Position numbers and translations under genes: made by a program. The notes under the pieces are model-generated. The model did no database searches and was not told where the DNA came from. It worked only from the letters and a program-made list of their open reading frames with translations. Below, piece by piece: positions 30,093-40,002 of a stretch of 64,000 bases of DNA; within the stretch, counting starts at the first letter, position 1, and each line of letters starts with the position of its first letter. Source of the DNA: Pseudomonadota bacterium (GTDB taxonomy: Bacteria > Pseudomonadota > Gammaproteobacteria > Burkholderiales > Burkholderiaceae_C); assembly GCA_021847345.1 (NCBI GenBank), contig JAJZTW010000012.1, positions 1 through 64,000 on the forward strand, read 5' to 3'.

Positions 30093-31298
30093 ATGCCCGT
30101 CGCACCCGTGGCCGCCCCGTGGTGGCGCTTCCCGCTGGCGCTGATGCTGCTGGAAGTCATCGTGTACCTGTCGCAGGACATGTACCTGCCGGCGCTGCCC
30201 GCCGTGCAGGGCTCGTTCGGCGTCAGCCAGGCCTCGGCCCAGCTCAGCGTGGCCGTGTGGTCGTCGGGCGCCGCGGTGGTGCAGCTGTTCACCGGCCCGG
30301 CGTCCGACCGCCTCGGGCGCCGCGTGGTGCTGATGAGCGGCGTGGTCGGCTTCGCCGCGTCCAGCGCCGCGTGCGCGCTGATGAGCGGCTTCGGCTGCTT
30401 CCTCGGCGCCCGCGTGGCCCAGGGGTGCGCCGGCATCTGGGCCATCAGCGCCGGCTACGCGGGAATCCATGAACTGTTCGAGGCGCGCACCGCGATCCGC
30501 ATCCAGGCCTGGATGAACAGCGTCACCGTGCTGGCCCCGGCGCTCGGACCGGCGCTGGGCGCCGCGCTGATGCTCGTGGCACCCTGGCGCGGCATGTTCG
30601 TGCTGCTCGGCGCCGGCGGCGCCGCGCTGCTCGGGCTGTTCTGGAAATGGATGCCGGAAACCGTCGACGTGTCCGTCAGCCAGCCGCTGTCGGCGCGGCG
30701 CGTGGGAACCCATTACCTGGCGCTCGCCAGCAACGGCCCGATGATGTGCCTGCTCGGCGTCTGGTGCCTGGTGTTCACGGTCATGGTCACCTGGGCCGTC
30801 AGCGGCCCGTTCATGCTGCGCGGGCCCGATGGCGGCCGCGGCATGTTCGTGTGGGCGCAGCTGTACGCCTGCGGCTGCTACATCGTCGGCACCCGCCTGG
30901 TCGACCGCCTGCTCGGCCTGTACCCGCGCGAGCTGCTGCTCGGCGGCGCGCTGAACCTGTGCCTGGCCGGCATCGGCGCCACGCTGTGTGCCGCGCTGCT
31001 GCACGCGCCCACGCCCCTCGTGGTGGCGCTGTACGGGCCGTTCATGGTGGGCGCCGGGCTGCTGCTGGCGCCGCTGTTTCGCGCCGTGCTCGAACGCGCC
31101 CACCAGGACATGGGGCTGCGCGTGGCGTGGCTGTCGAGCCTGATCAACGTCACCGGCGCCATCGCCTGCGCGCTCGCCGCGCTGCTCGAGCTGCGACAGT
31201 TGCGCGCCTTCGGCATGCTCGGGCTGCTCGCGGTGCTGCTCGCCCGCCGCCTGGCCTACAGCCGCCGCGGCCTGGCGGCGTCGCTGGGCACTGCCTGA
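30093..31298 (+). CDS. Bcr/CflA/MdfA-type MFS drug efflux transporter, 401 aa
   Basis: Inner-membrane proton-coupled exporter with 12 hydrophobic segments. The N-terminal QDMYLPALPAVQ (TM1, with the acidic residue used in MdfA-like pumps), GPASDRLGRRVVLMSG in loop 2-3 (MFS motif A) and ARVAQGCAGIWAISAGYAG (TM4 motif) are characteristic, as is PALGPALGAAL in TM5 (motif C-like). The ATG at 30093 directly precedes the first conserved residues. It stands alone and converges with pfkB. Substrate unknown. Confidence 0.87.
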   Translation: MPVAPVAAPWWRFPLALMLLEVIVYLSQDMYLPALPAVQGSFGVSQASAQLSVAVWSSGAAVVQLFTGPASDRLGRRVVLMSGVVGFAASSAACALMSGFGCFLGARVAQGCAGIWAISAGYAGIHELFEARTAIRIQAWMNSVTVLAPALGPALGAALMLVAPWRGMFVLLGAGGAALLGLFWKWMPETVDVSVSQPLSARRVGTHYLALASNGPMMCLLGVWCLVFTVMVTWAVSGPFMLRGPDGGRGMFVWAQLYACGCYIVGTRLVDRLLGLYPRELLLGGALNLCLAGIGATLCAALLHAPTPLVVALYGPFMVGAGLLLAPLFRAVLERAHQDMGLRVAWLSSLINVTGAIACALAALLELRQLRAFGMLGLLAVLLARRLAYSRRGLAASLGTA

Positions 31299-31320
31299 CC
31301 CGGCACCCGGCGCGCGCGCG

Positions 31321-32259
31321 TCACGGCGCCCCCAGGCGCTGCACCCGCGCGTCGCGCAGCAGCGCCGGCAAGGCCTGGGCATCGAACAACTCCGTGCCGG
31401 GCTGCGCCGCCGTGCCGCTGCCGCAGGCCAGGCCCAGGCGCAGCGCCTGCTCGGGGGCAGCCCCGCAGGCCAGCGCACCGATCAGGCCAGCCAGCATCGA
31501 ATCGCCCGCGCCGACGGTGGAACGCACCTCCACCGTCGGCGCGTAGCCGCGCCACACCCCGCTCGCACAGGCCAGCAGGGCACCGCGCGCGCCCAGCGAC
31601 ACGCACACGTTCGCCACGCCCTGGCGCACCAGTTCACGCGCCTCGCGACGCACGTCGTCCAGGCGGGGCAAAGCCCTCCCGACGAGTTGTTCGAGCTCCC
31701 ACCGGTTGGGCTTGATCAGGTACGGCTTGCGCCTGACCGCCTCGGCCAGCGGCTCGCCTTGCATGTCCAGCACCACGCGGCTGCCGCGGGCGCGCAGCCG
31801 GCGCGTGAGGTCGGCGTACAGCGACGGCGGCACGCCGTCGGGCAGCGAGCCGGTCAGCGCGACGATGCCGCCGGCGCCAAGCTCCAGCACCTGCTCGAGC
31901 ACGCCGCGCAGCGCCTGCCGCGACAGCGCCGGGCCACGGCCGATGAACTCGTACTGCGCCGCCGGACGCTGCTGCTCGACCGTGGCGTTGATGCGCGTCT
32001 CGCCGTCGATGCGCGTGGCGTGCACATGCGCCACCTGCTGCGCCAGCAGGCGCTGCAGCAGCGTGCCGATCTCGCCCGCCGCCAGCAGGCAGGCGTGCGC
32101 CGGCAGGCGCAGGCGCTGCAGCGCGCGCGCCACGTTGATGCCGTTGCCCCCGGGGTCGAAGCGATAGCGCGACGCATGCAGCTTGCGATCGGCCACCAGG
32201 CGCTCGACCTCGTAGGACACGTCCAGGCTGGGCTGCAGGGTCAGCGTGACCAGCGGCAC
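31321..32259 (-). CDS. pfkB: PfkB-type phosphofructokinase, 312 aa
   Basis: Ribokinase-family sugar kinase with close similarity to E. coli 6-phosphofructokinase II: VTLTLQPSLDVSYEV at the N-terminus, RYRFDPGGNGINVARALQRL, GSLPDGVPPSLY, LIKPNRWELEQLVGR, and the anion-hole/catalytic segment STVGAGDSMLAGL near the C-terminus. Fructose-6-phosphate is therefore the likeliest substrate, with 1-phosphofructokinase or tagatose-6-phosphate as alternatives. GTG at 32259 has GGAG seven bases upstream and gives almost exactly the E. coli length (309); the longer TTG start at 32319 adds 20 unconserved residues. It is 61 bases downstream of the Lon-like protease gene. Confidence 0.85.
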   Translation of the reverse strand: MPLVTLTLQPSLDVSYEVERLVADRKLHASRYRFDPGGNGINVARALQRLRLPAHACLLAAGEIGTLLQRLLAQQVAHVHATRIDGETRINATVEQQRPAAQYEFIGRGPALSRQALRGVLEQVLELGAGGIVALTGSLPDGVPPSLYADLTRRLRARGSRVVLDMQGEPLAEAVRRKPYLIKPNRWELEQLVGRALPRLDDVRREARELVRQGVANVCVSLGARGALLACASGVWRGYAPTVEVRSTVGAGDSMLAGLIGALACGAAPEQALRLGLACGSGTAAQPGTELFDAQALPALLRDARVQRLGAP

Positions 32260-32320
32260 CGGCGCACTCCGGCTGCCTTGCGCCCGCACCCCGGGCAGCT
32301 CGCGCAGCGCGGCGTGCAAG

Positions 32321-34939
32321 CTAGGCTCCGCGCGCTCGCCGCCCGGGCGTGCTCACCCTCGGCGAATCGGGCGGCGAATCGGGCGGCGCATCGGGCGGCG
32401 CATCGGGCGGCGAATCGGGTGGCGCATCGGGTGGCGGATCCGACGGCGGCGCAGGCTCGGGGGGTTCGGGGGGATGGGTCGGCCCGGAGGGCCCGGGCGT
32501 CTTCGGCGCCGCCGGCGGGGTGTCGTCGCGCGCGGCGCGCGAGCGCCTGGCGGGCGCGGCGTAGGCCTGGCGGATCGCCGCCAGCTCCGCGAGTTGCGCT
32601 CCCACCAGGAAGTTCACGGTGTCGGGCGGAACCAGCCCCTGCTCGTCGGGCTGGCCGGCCGTGACTCCGGTCAGGCATTCCATCGCCTCGTCGACGTCGC
32701 GCACCGCCCACACGTGGAAACGCCCCTGCTCGCAGGCCTGCACCACGTCCTCGCGCAGCATCAGGTGCTTGACGTTGGCGCGGGGAATCAGCACCCCCTG
32801 CTGGCCGTCGAGCCCGCGCGCATGGCAGATGTCGAAAAAGCCCTCGATCTTCTCGTTCACGCCCCCGATGGCCTGCGCCTCCCCGAACTGGTTGACCGAT
32901 CCGGTGATGGCCAGCGACTGGCGCACCGGCAGGTCCGCCAGGTCGGACATCAGCGCGCACAACTCGGCCATCGACGCGCTGTCGCCCTCGACCGGCCCGT
33001 AGGACTGCTCGAACACCAGACTGGCCGACAGCGAAAGCGGAATGGCGCGCGCGAAGCGTGCGCCGAGAAAGGCCGACAGGATCATCACCCCCTTGGAGTG
33101 GATGGCGCCGCCCAGCTCGCTCTCACGCTCGATATCGACCACCCCGGCCTCGCCCACTCGAACCGTGGCACTGATGCGCACCGGGTGTGCGAACGCGAAA
33201 TCGTCCATCGCGATGACCGCCAGGCCGTTGACCTGGCCCACGCGCTCGCCTTGCACCGAGATCATCAGGTTCTCGCGCAGGATCTGGTCCTGCACGCGCT
33301 CGCGCAGGCGGTCCACGCGGCGCTCGCGCGCGCGCAGCGCGGCCTCCACGTCGGCCCGCGCGACGAGCTCGCGCGAGTCCGCGGCGGCCAGGTGCTCGGC
33401 CTCGTGCAGCACCTCGCCCAGCAGGCGCCGGCTGCAGCTCAGGCGCTGGCCGTCACCGGCCAGGCGCGACGCGTGCTCGACCAGGCGCGCCACCGCGCCG
33501 CGCTCGAACGGCCGCAGTCCGCCCTGTCGAGCCAGCGTGGCGACGAAGTCGGCATACACCGGCACGCTGGCCGCGTCGCGCGGCATGTCGCTGCCGAAAT
33601 CGGCCGCGACGCGGAACAGGTCGGCGAACTCCGGGTCGAACTCCTTGAGCAGGTAGTACAGCCGCGGCTCGCCCACCAGCACCAGCTTGACCTGCAGCGG
33701 CATCGGCTGCGGCTCCAGCGCGATCGAGCCCACCAGCCCCCAGGCCTGGCCCAGCGACTCGATTCGCAACTGCCCGCCGCGCAGCGTGCGCTTGATGCTC
33801 TCCCAGGTGTAGGGCTGGCTGAGCACCTTCAATGCGTCGAGCACCAGGTAGCCGCCGTTGGCCCGGTGCAGCGAGCCCGGCTTGATCAACGTGAAATTGG
33901 TCACCAGGGTGCCGAACTGCGCCACCTGGTCGATGCGCCCGACCAGGTTCGGATGCGTGGGGTTGTCCTCGAAGACCACGGGCGCGGCGCCCGAGGCCGG
34001 TTGCGTGATCAGCGGATTGACCTTCCAGCGCCCCGGCGTGACGTGCCCGCTCATCACCAGCGCGGCGATGCCGCCCTCGCCGCGCGACTCCTCGCGCAAC
34101 TCCTCGCCCACTTCCAGCACGTCGTGCATGACCTCGTCGAGAAACCCCAGCACCTGCGGCAGGTCGGCGTGGCGCTGACGCAGCTCGTCGATCAGGTGGC
34201 CTGCGGCCAGCCCGAGGGTGTCGCGATTGGCCTGGCGGATCTGCGCCTGGGTCTCGCGGCGCCAGCGCGGCAACTGCTGCATCAGCTGGGTCAGGCGCTC
34301 GCCGTAGCCCTCGATCAGCTTGCCGATGCTCTCCTTGCGCTCGGGCGGCAGCTTCTCGAACTCCGCCGGCGAGATCGCCTGGTGGTCCTTCAGCGGAGCG
34401 AACACGAAGCCCTGCGGAGTGCGCATCAGCGCGATGCCGTGCGCCGCCGCCTCGTCGCCCAGGCCCTGCAGCGCGCCGTCCTCGCGCTGCTTGTAGGCAC
34501 TCTGGATGGCCTCCAGGCGCGCCTGGTGCTGCTCGCTCTCGAAGGCCACCGGGATCGCCCGCACCAGCTCGCTGACAAAACGATCCATGTCCTGCGCCAA
34601 CTGGGCGCCGCGTCCGGCAGGCAGGCGCAGCAGGCGCGGCTTGCCCGGCTCGGCGAAGTTGTTCACGTAGCACCAGTCGTCGGGCGCGGCGCGCCTGGCG
34701 GCATGCTCGCCGAGCATGCGCCGCAGCATGCAGTGCCGGCCGCTGCCGGCGTGCCCGAGCACGAACAGGTTGTAGCCCGGCTTGTCCATCGCCAGCGCCA
34801 GCTCGATGGCCTCGACCGCGCGCTGCTGCCCGACCACCTCGGTCCCGGCCGCAAGCTCGGCGGTGCTGGCGAAGTCCAGTTGCGCCTCGTCGCAGCGGGC
34901 GAGCAACTGCGCGGCGGGCAATGCAGCGACGGCACACAT
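32321..34939 (-). CDS. YcbZ/LonB-type ATP-dependent Lon-like protease, 872 aa
   Basis: AAA-domain protein with a C-terminal Lon Ser-Lys protease domain, as in E. coli YcbZ. The P-loop region reads LGHAGSGRHCMLRR, with Arg where Walker A normally has Lys. Walker B and sensor segments are around ANGGYLVLDALKVL. The protease dyad is Ser654 in VEGDSASMAEL and Lys697 in GGVNEKIEGFF. After about residue 830 a Pro/Asp/Ser tail follows, built from PPDS and PPDA units and encoded by a 12-bp tandem repeat. AGGAG ten bases before ATG 34939 supports the start. Substrates unknown; likely cytoplasmic quality control or DNA-stress linked as for YcbZ. Confidence 0.87.
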   Translation of the reverse strand: MCAVAALPAAQLLARCDEAQLDFASTAELAAGTEVVGQQRAVEAIELALAMDKPGYNLFVLGHAGSGRHCMLRRMLGEHAARRAAPDDWCYVNNFAEPGKPRLLRLPAGRGAQLAQDMDRFVSELVRAIPVAFESEQHQARLEAIQSAYKQREDGALQGLGDEAAAHGIALMRTPQGFVFAPLKDHQAISPAEFEKLPPERKESIGKLIEGYGERLTQLMQQLPRWRRETQAQIRQANRDTLGLAAGHLIDELRQRHADLPQVLGFLDEVMHDVLEVGEELREESRGEGGIAALVMSGHVTPGRWKVNPLITQPASGAAPVVFEDNPTHPNLVGRIDQVAQFGTLVTNFTLIKPGSLHRANGGYLVLDALKVLSQPYTWESIKRTLRGGQLRIESLGQAWGLVGSIALEPQPMPLQVKLVLVGEPRLYYLLKEFDPEFADLFRVAADFGSDMPRDAASVPVYADFVATLARQGGLRPFERGAVARLVEHASRLAGDGQRLSCSRRLLGEVLHEAEHLAAADSRELVARADVEAALRARERRVDRLRERVQDQILRENLMISVQGERVGQVNGLAVIAMDDFAFAHPVRISATVRVGEAGVVDIERESELGGAIHSKGVMILSAFLGARFARAIPLSLSASLVFEQSYGPVEGDSASMAELCALMSDLADLPVRQSLAITGSVNQFGEAQAIGGVNEKIEGFFDICHARGLDGQQGVLIPRANVKHLMLREDVVQACEQGRFHVWAVRDVDEAMECLTGVTAGQPDEQGLVPPDTVNFLVGAQLAELAAIRQAYAAPARRSRAARDDTPPAAPKTPGPSGPTHPPEPPEPAPPSDPPPDAPPDSPPDAPPDAPPDSPPDSPRVSTPGRRARGA
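32361..32444. repeat. 12-bp tandem repeat (seven copies) in the Lon-like tail
   Basis: Units GGCGAATCGGGC / GGCGCATCGGGC repeat head to tail seven times with few changes, the last copy most diverged. On the coding (minus) strand each unit gives four residues, PPDS or PPDA. Being a multiple of three, copy-number change would alter tail length without a frameshift. Confidence 0.85.
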
Positions 34940-35172
34940 GGTGGCAAGGCTCCTGGTCGATGGTTCACGCCGCCGGGCGACACACCTGCCTGGCCCGTGT
35001 GTCGCCCGCCACGCCATGCCGGCATCATGCACCCGATGCTCCCGCATGCGATTGACTCGCATCAAGCACGCCGACGCCCGCGGCTGCGCGCCCAGCACGA
35101 GCCGGCACTCGCCCGACGACGTTACAGTTGAGGTCGTCGCAGGCCTGGCACCTGCTCCGGGAGCATCGCACC

Positions 35173-35874
35173 ATGACTTCCTCACGTCCCTTGGCCCTGA
35201 TCGTCGGCGCCGGCGACGGGCTCGGCGCCGCGCTGGCGCGGGTGTTCGGCGAACAGGCCGGCATGCGCGTGGCACTGGCAGCCCGGCGCCCCGAGCGCCT
35301 GCAGGAACTGGCAAGGCAGCTCGACGGCCTGGCACTGCGCTGCGACGCGTCGCAGGCGCAGCAGGTCGAAGCCCTGTTCGCCGAGCTCGACCGCGTCGAC
35401 CCGCGCGGGCCCGAACTCGTGGTGTACAACGCCGGCGCGCGGGTCCGCGGCTCCATCGCCGACGTGGACGTCGAGCAAGCCTCGCAGGCGCTGCAGGTCA
35501 ATGCGCTGGGCGGCTTCCTGGTGGCCCGCCAGGCCGCGCAACGCATGCTGCGGGCCGGGCGAGGCACCCTGCTGTTCACCGGCGCGTCGGCCAGTGTGAA
35601 GGGCTTCGCGCAGTCGTCGGTGTTCGCGATGGGCAAGTTCGCGCTGCGCGGCCTGGCCCAGGCCCTGGCGCGCGAGCTGGCGCCCCAGGGCGTGCACGTG
35701 GCCCACGTCGTGATCGACGGTGGCATCGCCCACCCCGAGCGCCCGGCGCCGGCGCAGCCCGACGGCCAGCTCGACCCGCGCGCCATCGCTGCCGAATACC
35801 TGCACCTGGCACGCCAGCCGCGCAGCGCGTGGACCTGGGAAATCGAGCTGCGACCCTGGGTCGAACGCTTCTGA
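35173..35874 (+). CDS. SDR-family protein with Phe in place of the catalytic Tyr, 233 aa
   Basis: Rossmann SDR with cofactor loop VGAGDGLGAALAR, RPERLQ (Arg suggesting NADP), VVYNAGARV and catalytic-Ser region LLFTGASASVKG. The YxxxK pair reads F151-A-M-G-K155 (SSVFAMGKFALRG), so the proton-donating Tyr is absent; several related SDRs share SxFAMGKFA, so this is probably a subfamily trait. Activity as a normal dehydrogenase is doubtful. It is divergent from the Lon-like gene across 233 bases in which I see no clear feature. A start at 35128 would add 15 unconserved residues. Confidence 0.8.
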   Translation: MTSSRPLALIVGAGDGLGAALARVFGEQAGMRVALAARRPERLQELARQLDGLALRCDASQAQQVEALFAELDRVDPRGPELVVYNAGARVRGSIADVDVEQASQALQVNALGGFLVARQAAQRMLRAGRGTLLFTGASASVKGFAQSSVFAMGKFALRGLAQALARELAPQGVHVAHVVIDGGIAHPERPAPAQPDGQLDPRAIAAEYLHLARQPRSAWTWEIELRPWVERF

Positions 35875-35957
35875 CCCCGGCGCACCCGCCCACGACCGCC
35901 CACGACAGCACCCGGCCCGCCGCCTGCCGAACCGCCGAGTCCGCACTCCAGCCCCCC

Positions 35958-36887
35958 ATGCCACGCATTCATCGCAAGACCGAGCTCGGGCGCCAGGCGC
36001 TGAGCACCCGCCAGCCCCCGCTGCCGCGCGCCGTGCGCAACCTGCTGGTGCTGATCGACGGCCGGCGCGGCGACGCCGAACTGCTCGACATGCTGGGGCG
36101 CGTCGACGTCGACGACGCCAGCTTCGCGCAACTGCGCGAACTGGGCCTGGTCGAGATCGCGCAGGAGGCCGAGGACGCGCCCGACGCGCGCGACGCACTG
36201 CCCGGCGAGCCGCCCAGCGCGCCACCGGAAGCCCCCGCGGCACCGCAGGAGCGTCGCGCAGGCATGTTCGAACGCCTCGGCCAGGGCGTGCGCCGGGCGT
36301 TGCAGGCCCCGCAGGAGTCCCCGCGCGAGGTCTCGGCCGGGCTGGCCGAGATCATCCGCTGCGCGGCGCTGGCCGACGCCGAACTTTTCGTCTGGCTGGA
36401 GACCCGGGTCGAAGCGCTGCGCGAGCGCGACCCCGAGTCGGTGGCGCACGTGGTGCGGCGCGTGCCCGAGCTGCGCGCGGGAATCGAGGCCGACGACCGC
36501 CGGCTTCGCCGCGCGGTACCGCTGCTGAGCTACGGCACGCGGCTCGGCGGCGTGGTCGAGTCCCTGGCCGGCTACGGAGAGTACCTGCACGGCGAGGCCC
36601 TCGCGCTGGGCATGAGCCTGGCCAGCACGCTGGGCGAGGACAGCGGGCTGCAAAGCCGCTCCAGCGCCGTGCGCCTGCGCGACCTGCTGATGCGCGCGGG
36701 GCTTCCCACGCGCCTGCCGCGCGCGCCGTCGGCGCGCTGGCTGCAGTGGCTGCCGGTGGACCGTCCCGGCCCGCAGGGCATGCTGGACCTGATCCTGCTG
36801 GAGGACATCGCACGTCCCCAGCCGCGCCGTGTCGCCCCCAGCGCGGTGCTGGACGCACTCGACCGCATCGGCGCGCTGTCGGCCTGA
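35958..36887 (+). CDS. Protein with a degenerate 3-dehydroquinate-synthase C-terminal domain, 309 aa
   Basis: Residues 1-70 form a small helical region (PPLPRAVRNLLVLIDGRRGD ... LRELGLVEIAQE), like a winged-helix found at the start of some betaproteobacterial proteins; an acidic/Pro-rich linker follows. From about 125 the protein matches the C-terminal half of AroB: FVWLETRVEALRERDPESVA, LSYGTRLGGVVESLAGYGEYLHGEALALGM. In AroB the corresponding stretch is GHTFGHAIE...HGEAV; here the first metal-binding His is gone while HGEA stays, and the NAD domain is missing. It is therefore not a functional AroB. Function unknown. A strong hairpin follows the stop. Confidence 0.7.
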   Translation: MPRIHRKTELGRQALSTRQPPLPRAVRNLLVLIDGRRGDAELLDMLGRVDVDDASFAQLRELGLVEIAQEAEDAPDARDALPGEPPSAPPEAPAAPQERRAGMFERLGQGVRRALQAPQESPREVSAGLAEIIRCAALADAELFVWLETRVEALRERDPESVAHVVRRVPELRAGIEADDRRLRRAVPLLSYGTRLGGVVESLAGYGEYLHGEALALGMSLASTLGEDSGLQSRSSAVRLRDLLMRAGLPTRLPRAPSARWLQWLPVDRPGPQGMLDLILLEDIARPQPRRVAPSAVLDALDRIGALSA

Positions 36888-36901
36888 CGACGGCGCGCAG
36901 C

Positions 36902-36927
36902 GCGGGTTCGGCGCAAGCCGAACCCGC
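36902..36927. terminator. Strong GC hairpin with GCAA tetraloop
   Basis: Perfect 11-base-pair stem GCGGGTTCGGC / GCCGAACCCGC closed by GCAA, 15 bases after the stop at 36887. No U-run follows, so termination is likely but not certain. Confidence 0.55.
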
Positions 36928-37073
36928 CCTTGAACCGCAGCGGCGAGCTTGCGCCAGCGGGCGCTTGGCGCGTTCGCCCGCACGGACCGACAATGCGAAA
37001 GTCCGCCGCGTTGCCGCCGGCATCGCGGTGCCGGCCCACGAAGCTCGACCCTCGACCCTCGCCCACGAAGCCC

Positions 37074-38150
37074 ATGACGTCCCCAGCCGCTCCCATCCCC
37101 GCCGCGCGCCAGCAGTTCGCCAGCGACAACCTCGCCGGCATCTGCCCCCAGGCCCTGCAATCCCTGCTCGACGCCAATGCCAGCGGGCACCAGCCCGCCT
37201 ACGGCAACGATGTCTGGACCCAGCGCTCCACCGACATGCTGCGCGACCTGTTCCAGACCGACTGCGACGTCTACTACGTGTTCAACGGCACCGCCGCGAA
37301 CTCGCTGGCGCTGGCGTCGATGTGCCAGAGCTACCACAGCGTGCTTTGCTCGCCGGTGGCCCATATCGAGACCGACGAATGCGGTGGCCCCGAGTTCTTC
37401 TCCAACGGCTCCAAGCTGCTGGTCGGCGAGAGCGACAGCCCGTCCGCGCGCCTGGGCAAGCTCACCCCGGACGCCATCGAGCATCTGGTCACGCGGCGCA
37501 ACGACATCCACTATCCGAAGCCCAAGGTGGTGTCGCTGACCCAGGCCACCGAGCTCGGCACCGTCTACACCGTCGAGGAGGTGCGGGCCATCGCCGCCAT
37601 CGCCAAGCGCCGGCACCTGAAGGTGCACATGGACGGCGCGCGCTTCGCCAACGCCGTGGCCTCGCTCGGCGTGCACCCGTCTGAGATCACCTGGCGCGCC
37701 GGAGTCGACGTGCTGTGCTTCGGCGGCACCAAGAACGGGCTGCCGGTGGGCGAGGCCGTGGTGTTCTTCGACCGCGAGCTGTCTGCCGACTTCGCCTGGC
37801 GGGTCAAGCAGGCCGGGCAACTGGCGTCCAAGATGCGTTTCATCTCGGCGCCCTGGGTGGGCATGCTGGAAGGCGACACCTGGCTGCACAACGCCCGCCA
37901 CGCCAACGCCATGGCCCAGCGCCTGTTCGAGGCCATTCGCGCGCTGCCCGGCGTGCAGGTGCTGCACCCGCCGCAGGCCAACGCGGTGTTCGCGCAACTG
38001 CCGCGCCGGGTGATCGACACCATGCACGGGCGCGGCTGGGAGTTCTACGAGTTCATCGCCGGCGGCGGCTGCCGCCTGATGTGCGCGTGGGACACCACGC
38101 CGCAGACGGTCGACGCCTTCGCCGCCGACCTCGCCGCCGCCTGCGCCTGA
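37074..38150 (+). CDS. Threonine aldolase-family PLP enzyme, 358 aa
   Basis: Fold-type I PLP aldolase that cleaves L-threonine or allo-threonine to glycine and acetaldehyde. FASDNLAGICPQAL is the N-terminal signature, VFNGTAANSLALAS binds the cofactor phosphate, IETDECGGPEFF the substrate region, HMDGARFANAV contains the PLP-pyridine Asp, and GGTKNGLPVGEAVVFF carries the Schiff-base Lys. The subgroup with HNARHANAMAQRL is the longer proteobacterial low-specificity type. ATG 37074 directly precedes the conserved start. The neighbour sdaA also acts on a hydroxy-amino acid, so both may serve glycine/serine/threonine breakdown, though they are separated by 135 bases. Confidence 0.88.
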   Translation: MTSPAAPIPAARQQFASDNLAGICPQALQSLLDANASGHQPAYGNDVWTQRSTDMLRDLFQTDCDVYYVFNGTAANSLALASMCQSYHSVLCSPVAHIETDECGGPEFFSNGSKLLVGESDSPSARLGKLTPDAIEHLVTRRNDIHYPKPKVVSLTQATELGTVYTVEEVRAIAAIAKRRHLKVHMDGARFANAVASLGVHPSEITWRAGVDVLCFGGTKNGLPVGEAVVFFDRELSADFAWRVKQAGQLASKMRFISAPWVGMLEGDTWLHNARHANAMAQRLFEAIRALPGVQVLHPPQANAVFAQLPRRVIDTMHGRGWEFYEFIAGGGCRLMCAWDTTPQTVDAFAADLAAACA

Positions 38151-38285
38151 AGCACCCAGGCGCGCTTGCCCCCATGGGCGGCGTGGCCGAACTGGCCCGC
38201 CGGGGCGTATTGCGCCTAGGATGAAGCCATCCATGCCGCGCGGGCCGCAGCTCGCGCGTGCATGCACTCCCGGGGGAACGACGCG

Positions 38286-39665
<1,380 letters not shown>

Positions 39666-39668
<3 letters not shown>

Positions 39669-39830
39669 GAAGGTGTGAACGAATCCCCCATGCCCGCTGG
39701 ACCGCCCCTGGACGCCGCCCTGTGCGTTGCAAATCCTCGCCGTAGCAGGCGCTACGGCTGCGGTTTGCGCCTTCATGGCAGCGCCCCTGGTCGGCCCCTC
39801 GGCCACGGCCGATTCATTCACACCTTCTGA
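39666..39830. repeat. 165-bp nested palindromic element starting at the sdaA stop codon
   Basis: Outer arms TGAGAAGGTGTGAACGAATC (39666-39685) and the complement of 39811-39830 match at 18 of 20 bases. A central hairpin GCCGTAGC-AGGC-GCTACGGC (39739-39758) lies on the same symmetry axis (about 39748). Intermediate arm parts are imperfectly complementary (GCAAATCC against GGTTTGC). The architecture is the same as the element at 9434-9601 although the sequences differ. No coding capacity. Between 39831 and 40003, upstream of the diguanylate cyclase, I see nothing else. Confidence 0.7.
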
Positions 39831-40002
39831 GACGGCGCGCCCGCTGAGGCCCCGAGCCAGTCGACGCGCACCGCGCCGCCCGCGCCAATGCCATGCCGGC
39901 CAGGTGGCCAGCCCCGAACGGCCTGCTGATACGATCCCTGCGATCCCGGCGGGCCGGCTTGGCTCGCCCGAGGTCGCGGACAAGCCCGATCTCTGCGCAG
40001 CC

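Noticed and set aside
32361-32444. Possible CRISPR array
   Set aside because: 12-bp units without spacers, in frame in a coding tail; a minisatellite.
36888-37073. Possible glycine or threonine riboswitch before the aldolase
   Set aside because: Only one strong hairpin, close to the previous stop; no glycine-aptamer conserved core visible.
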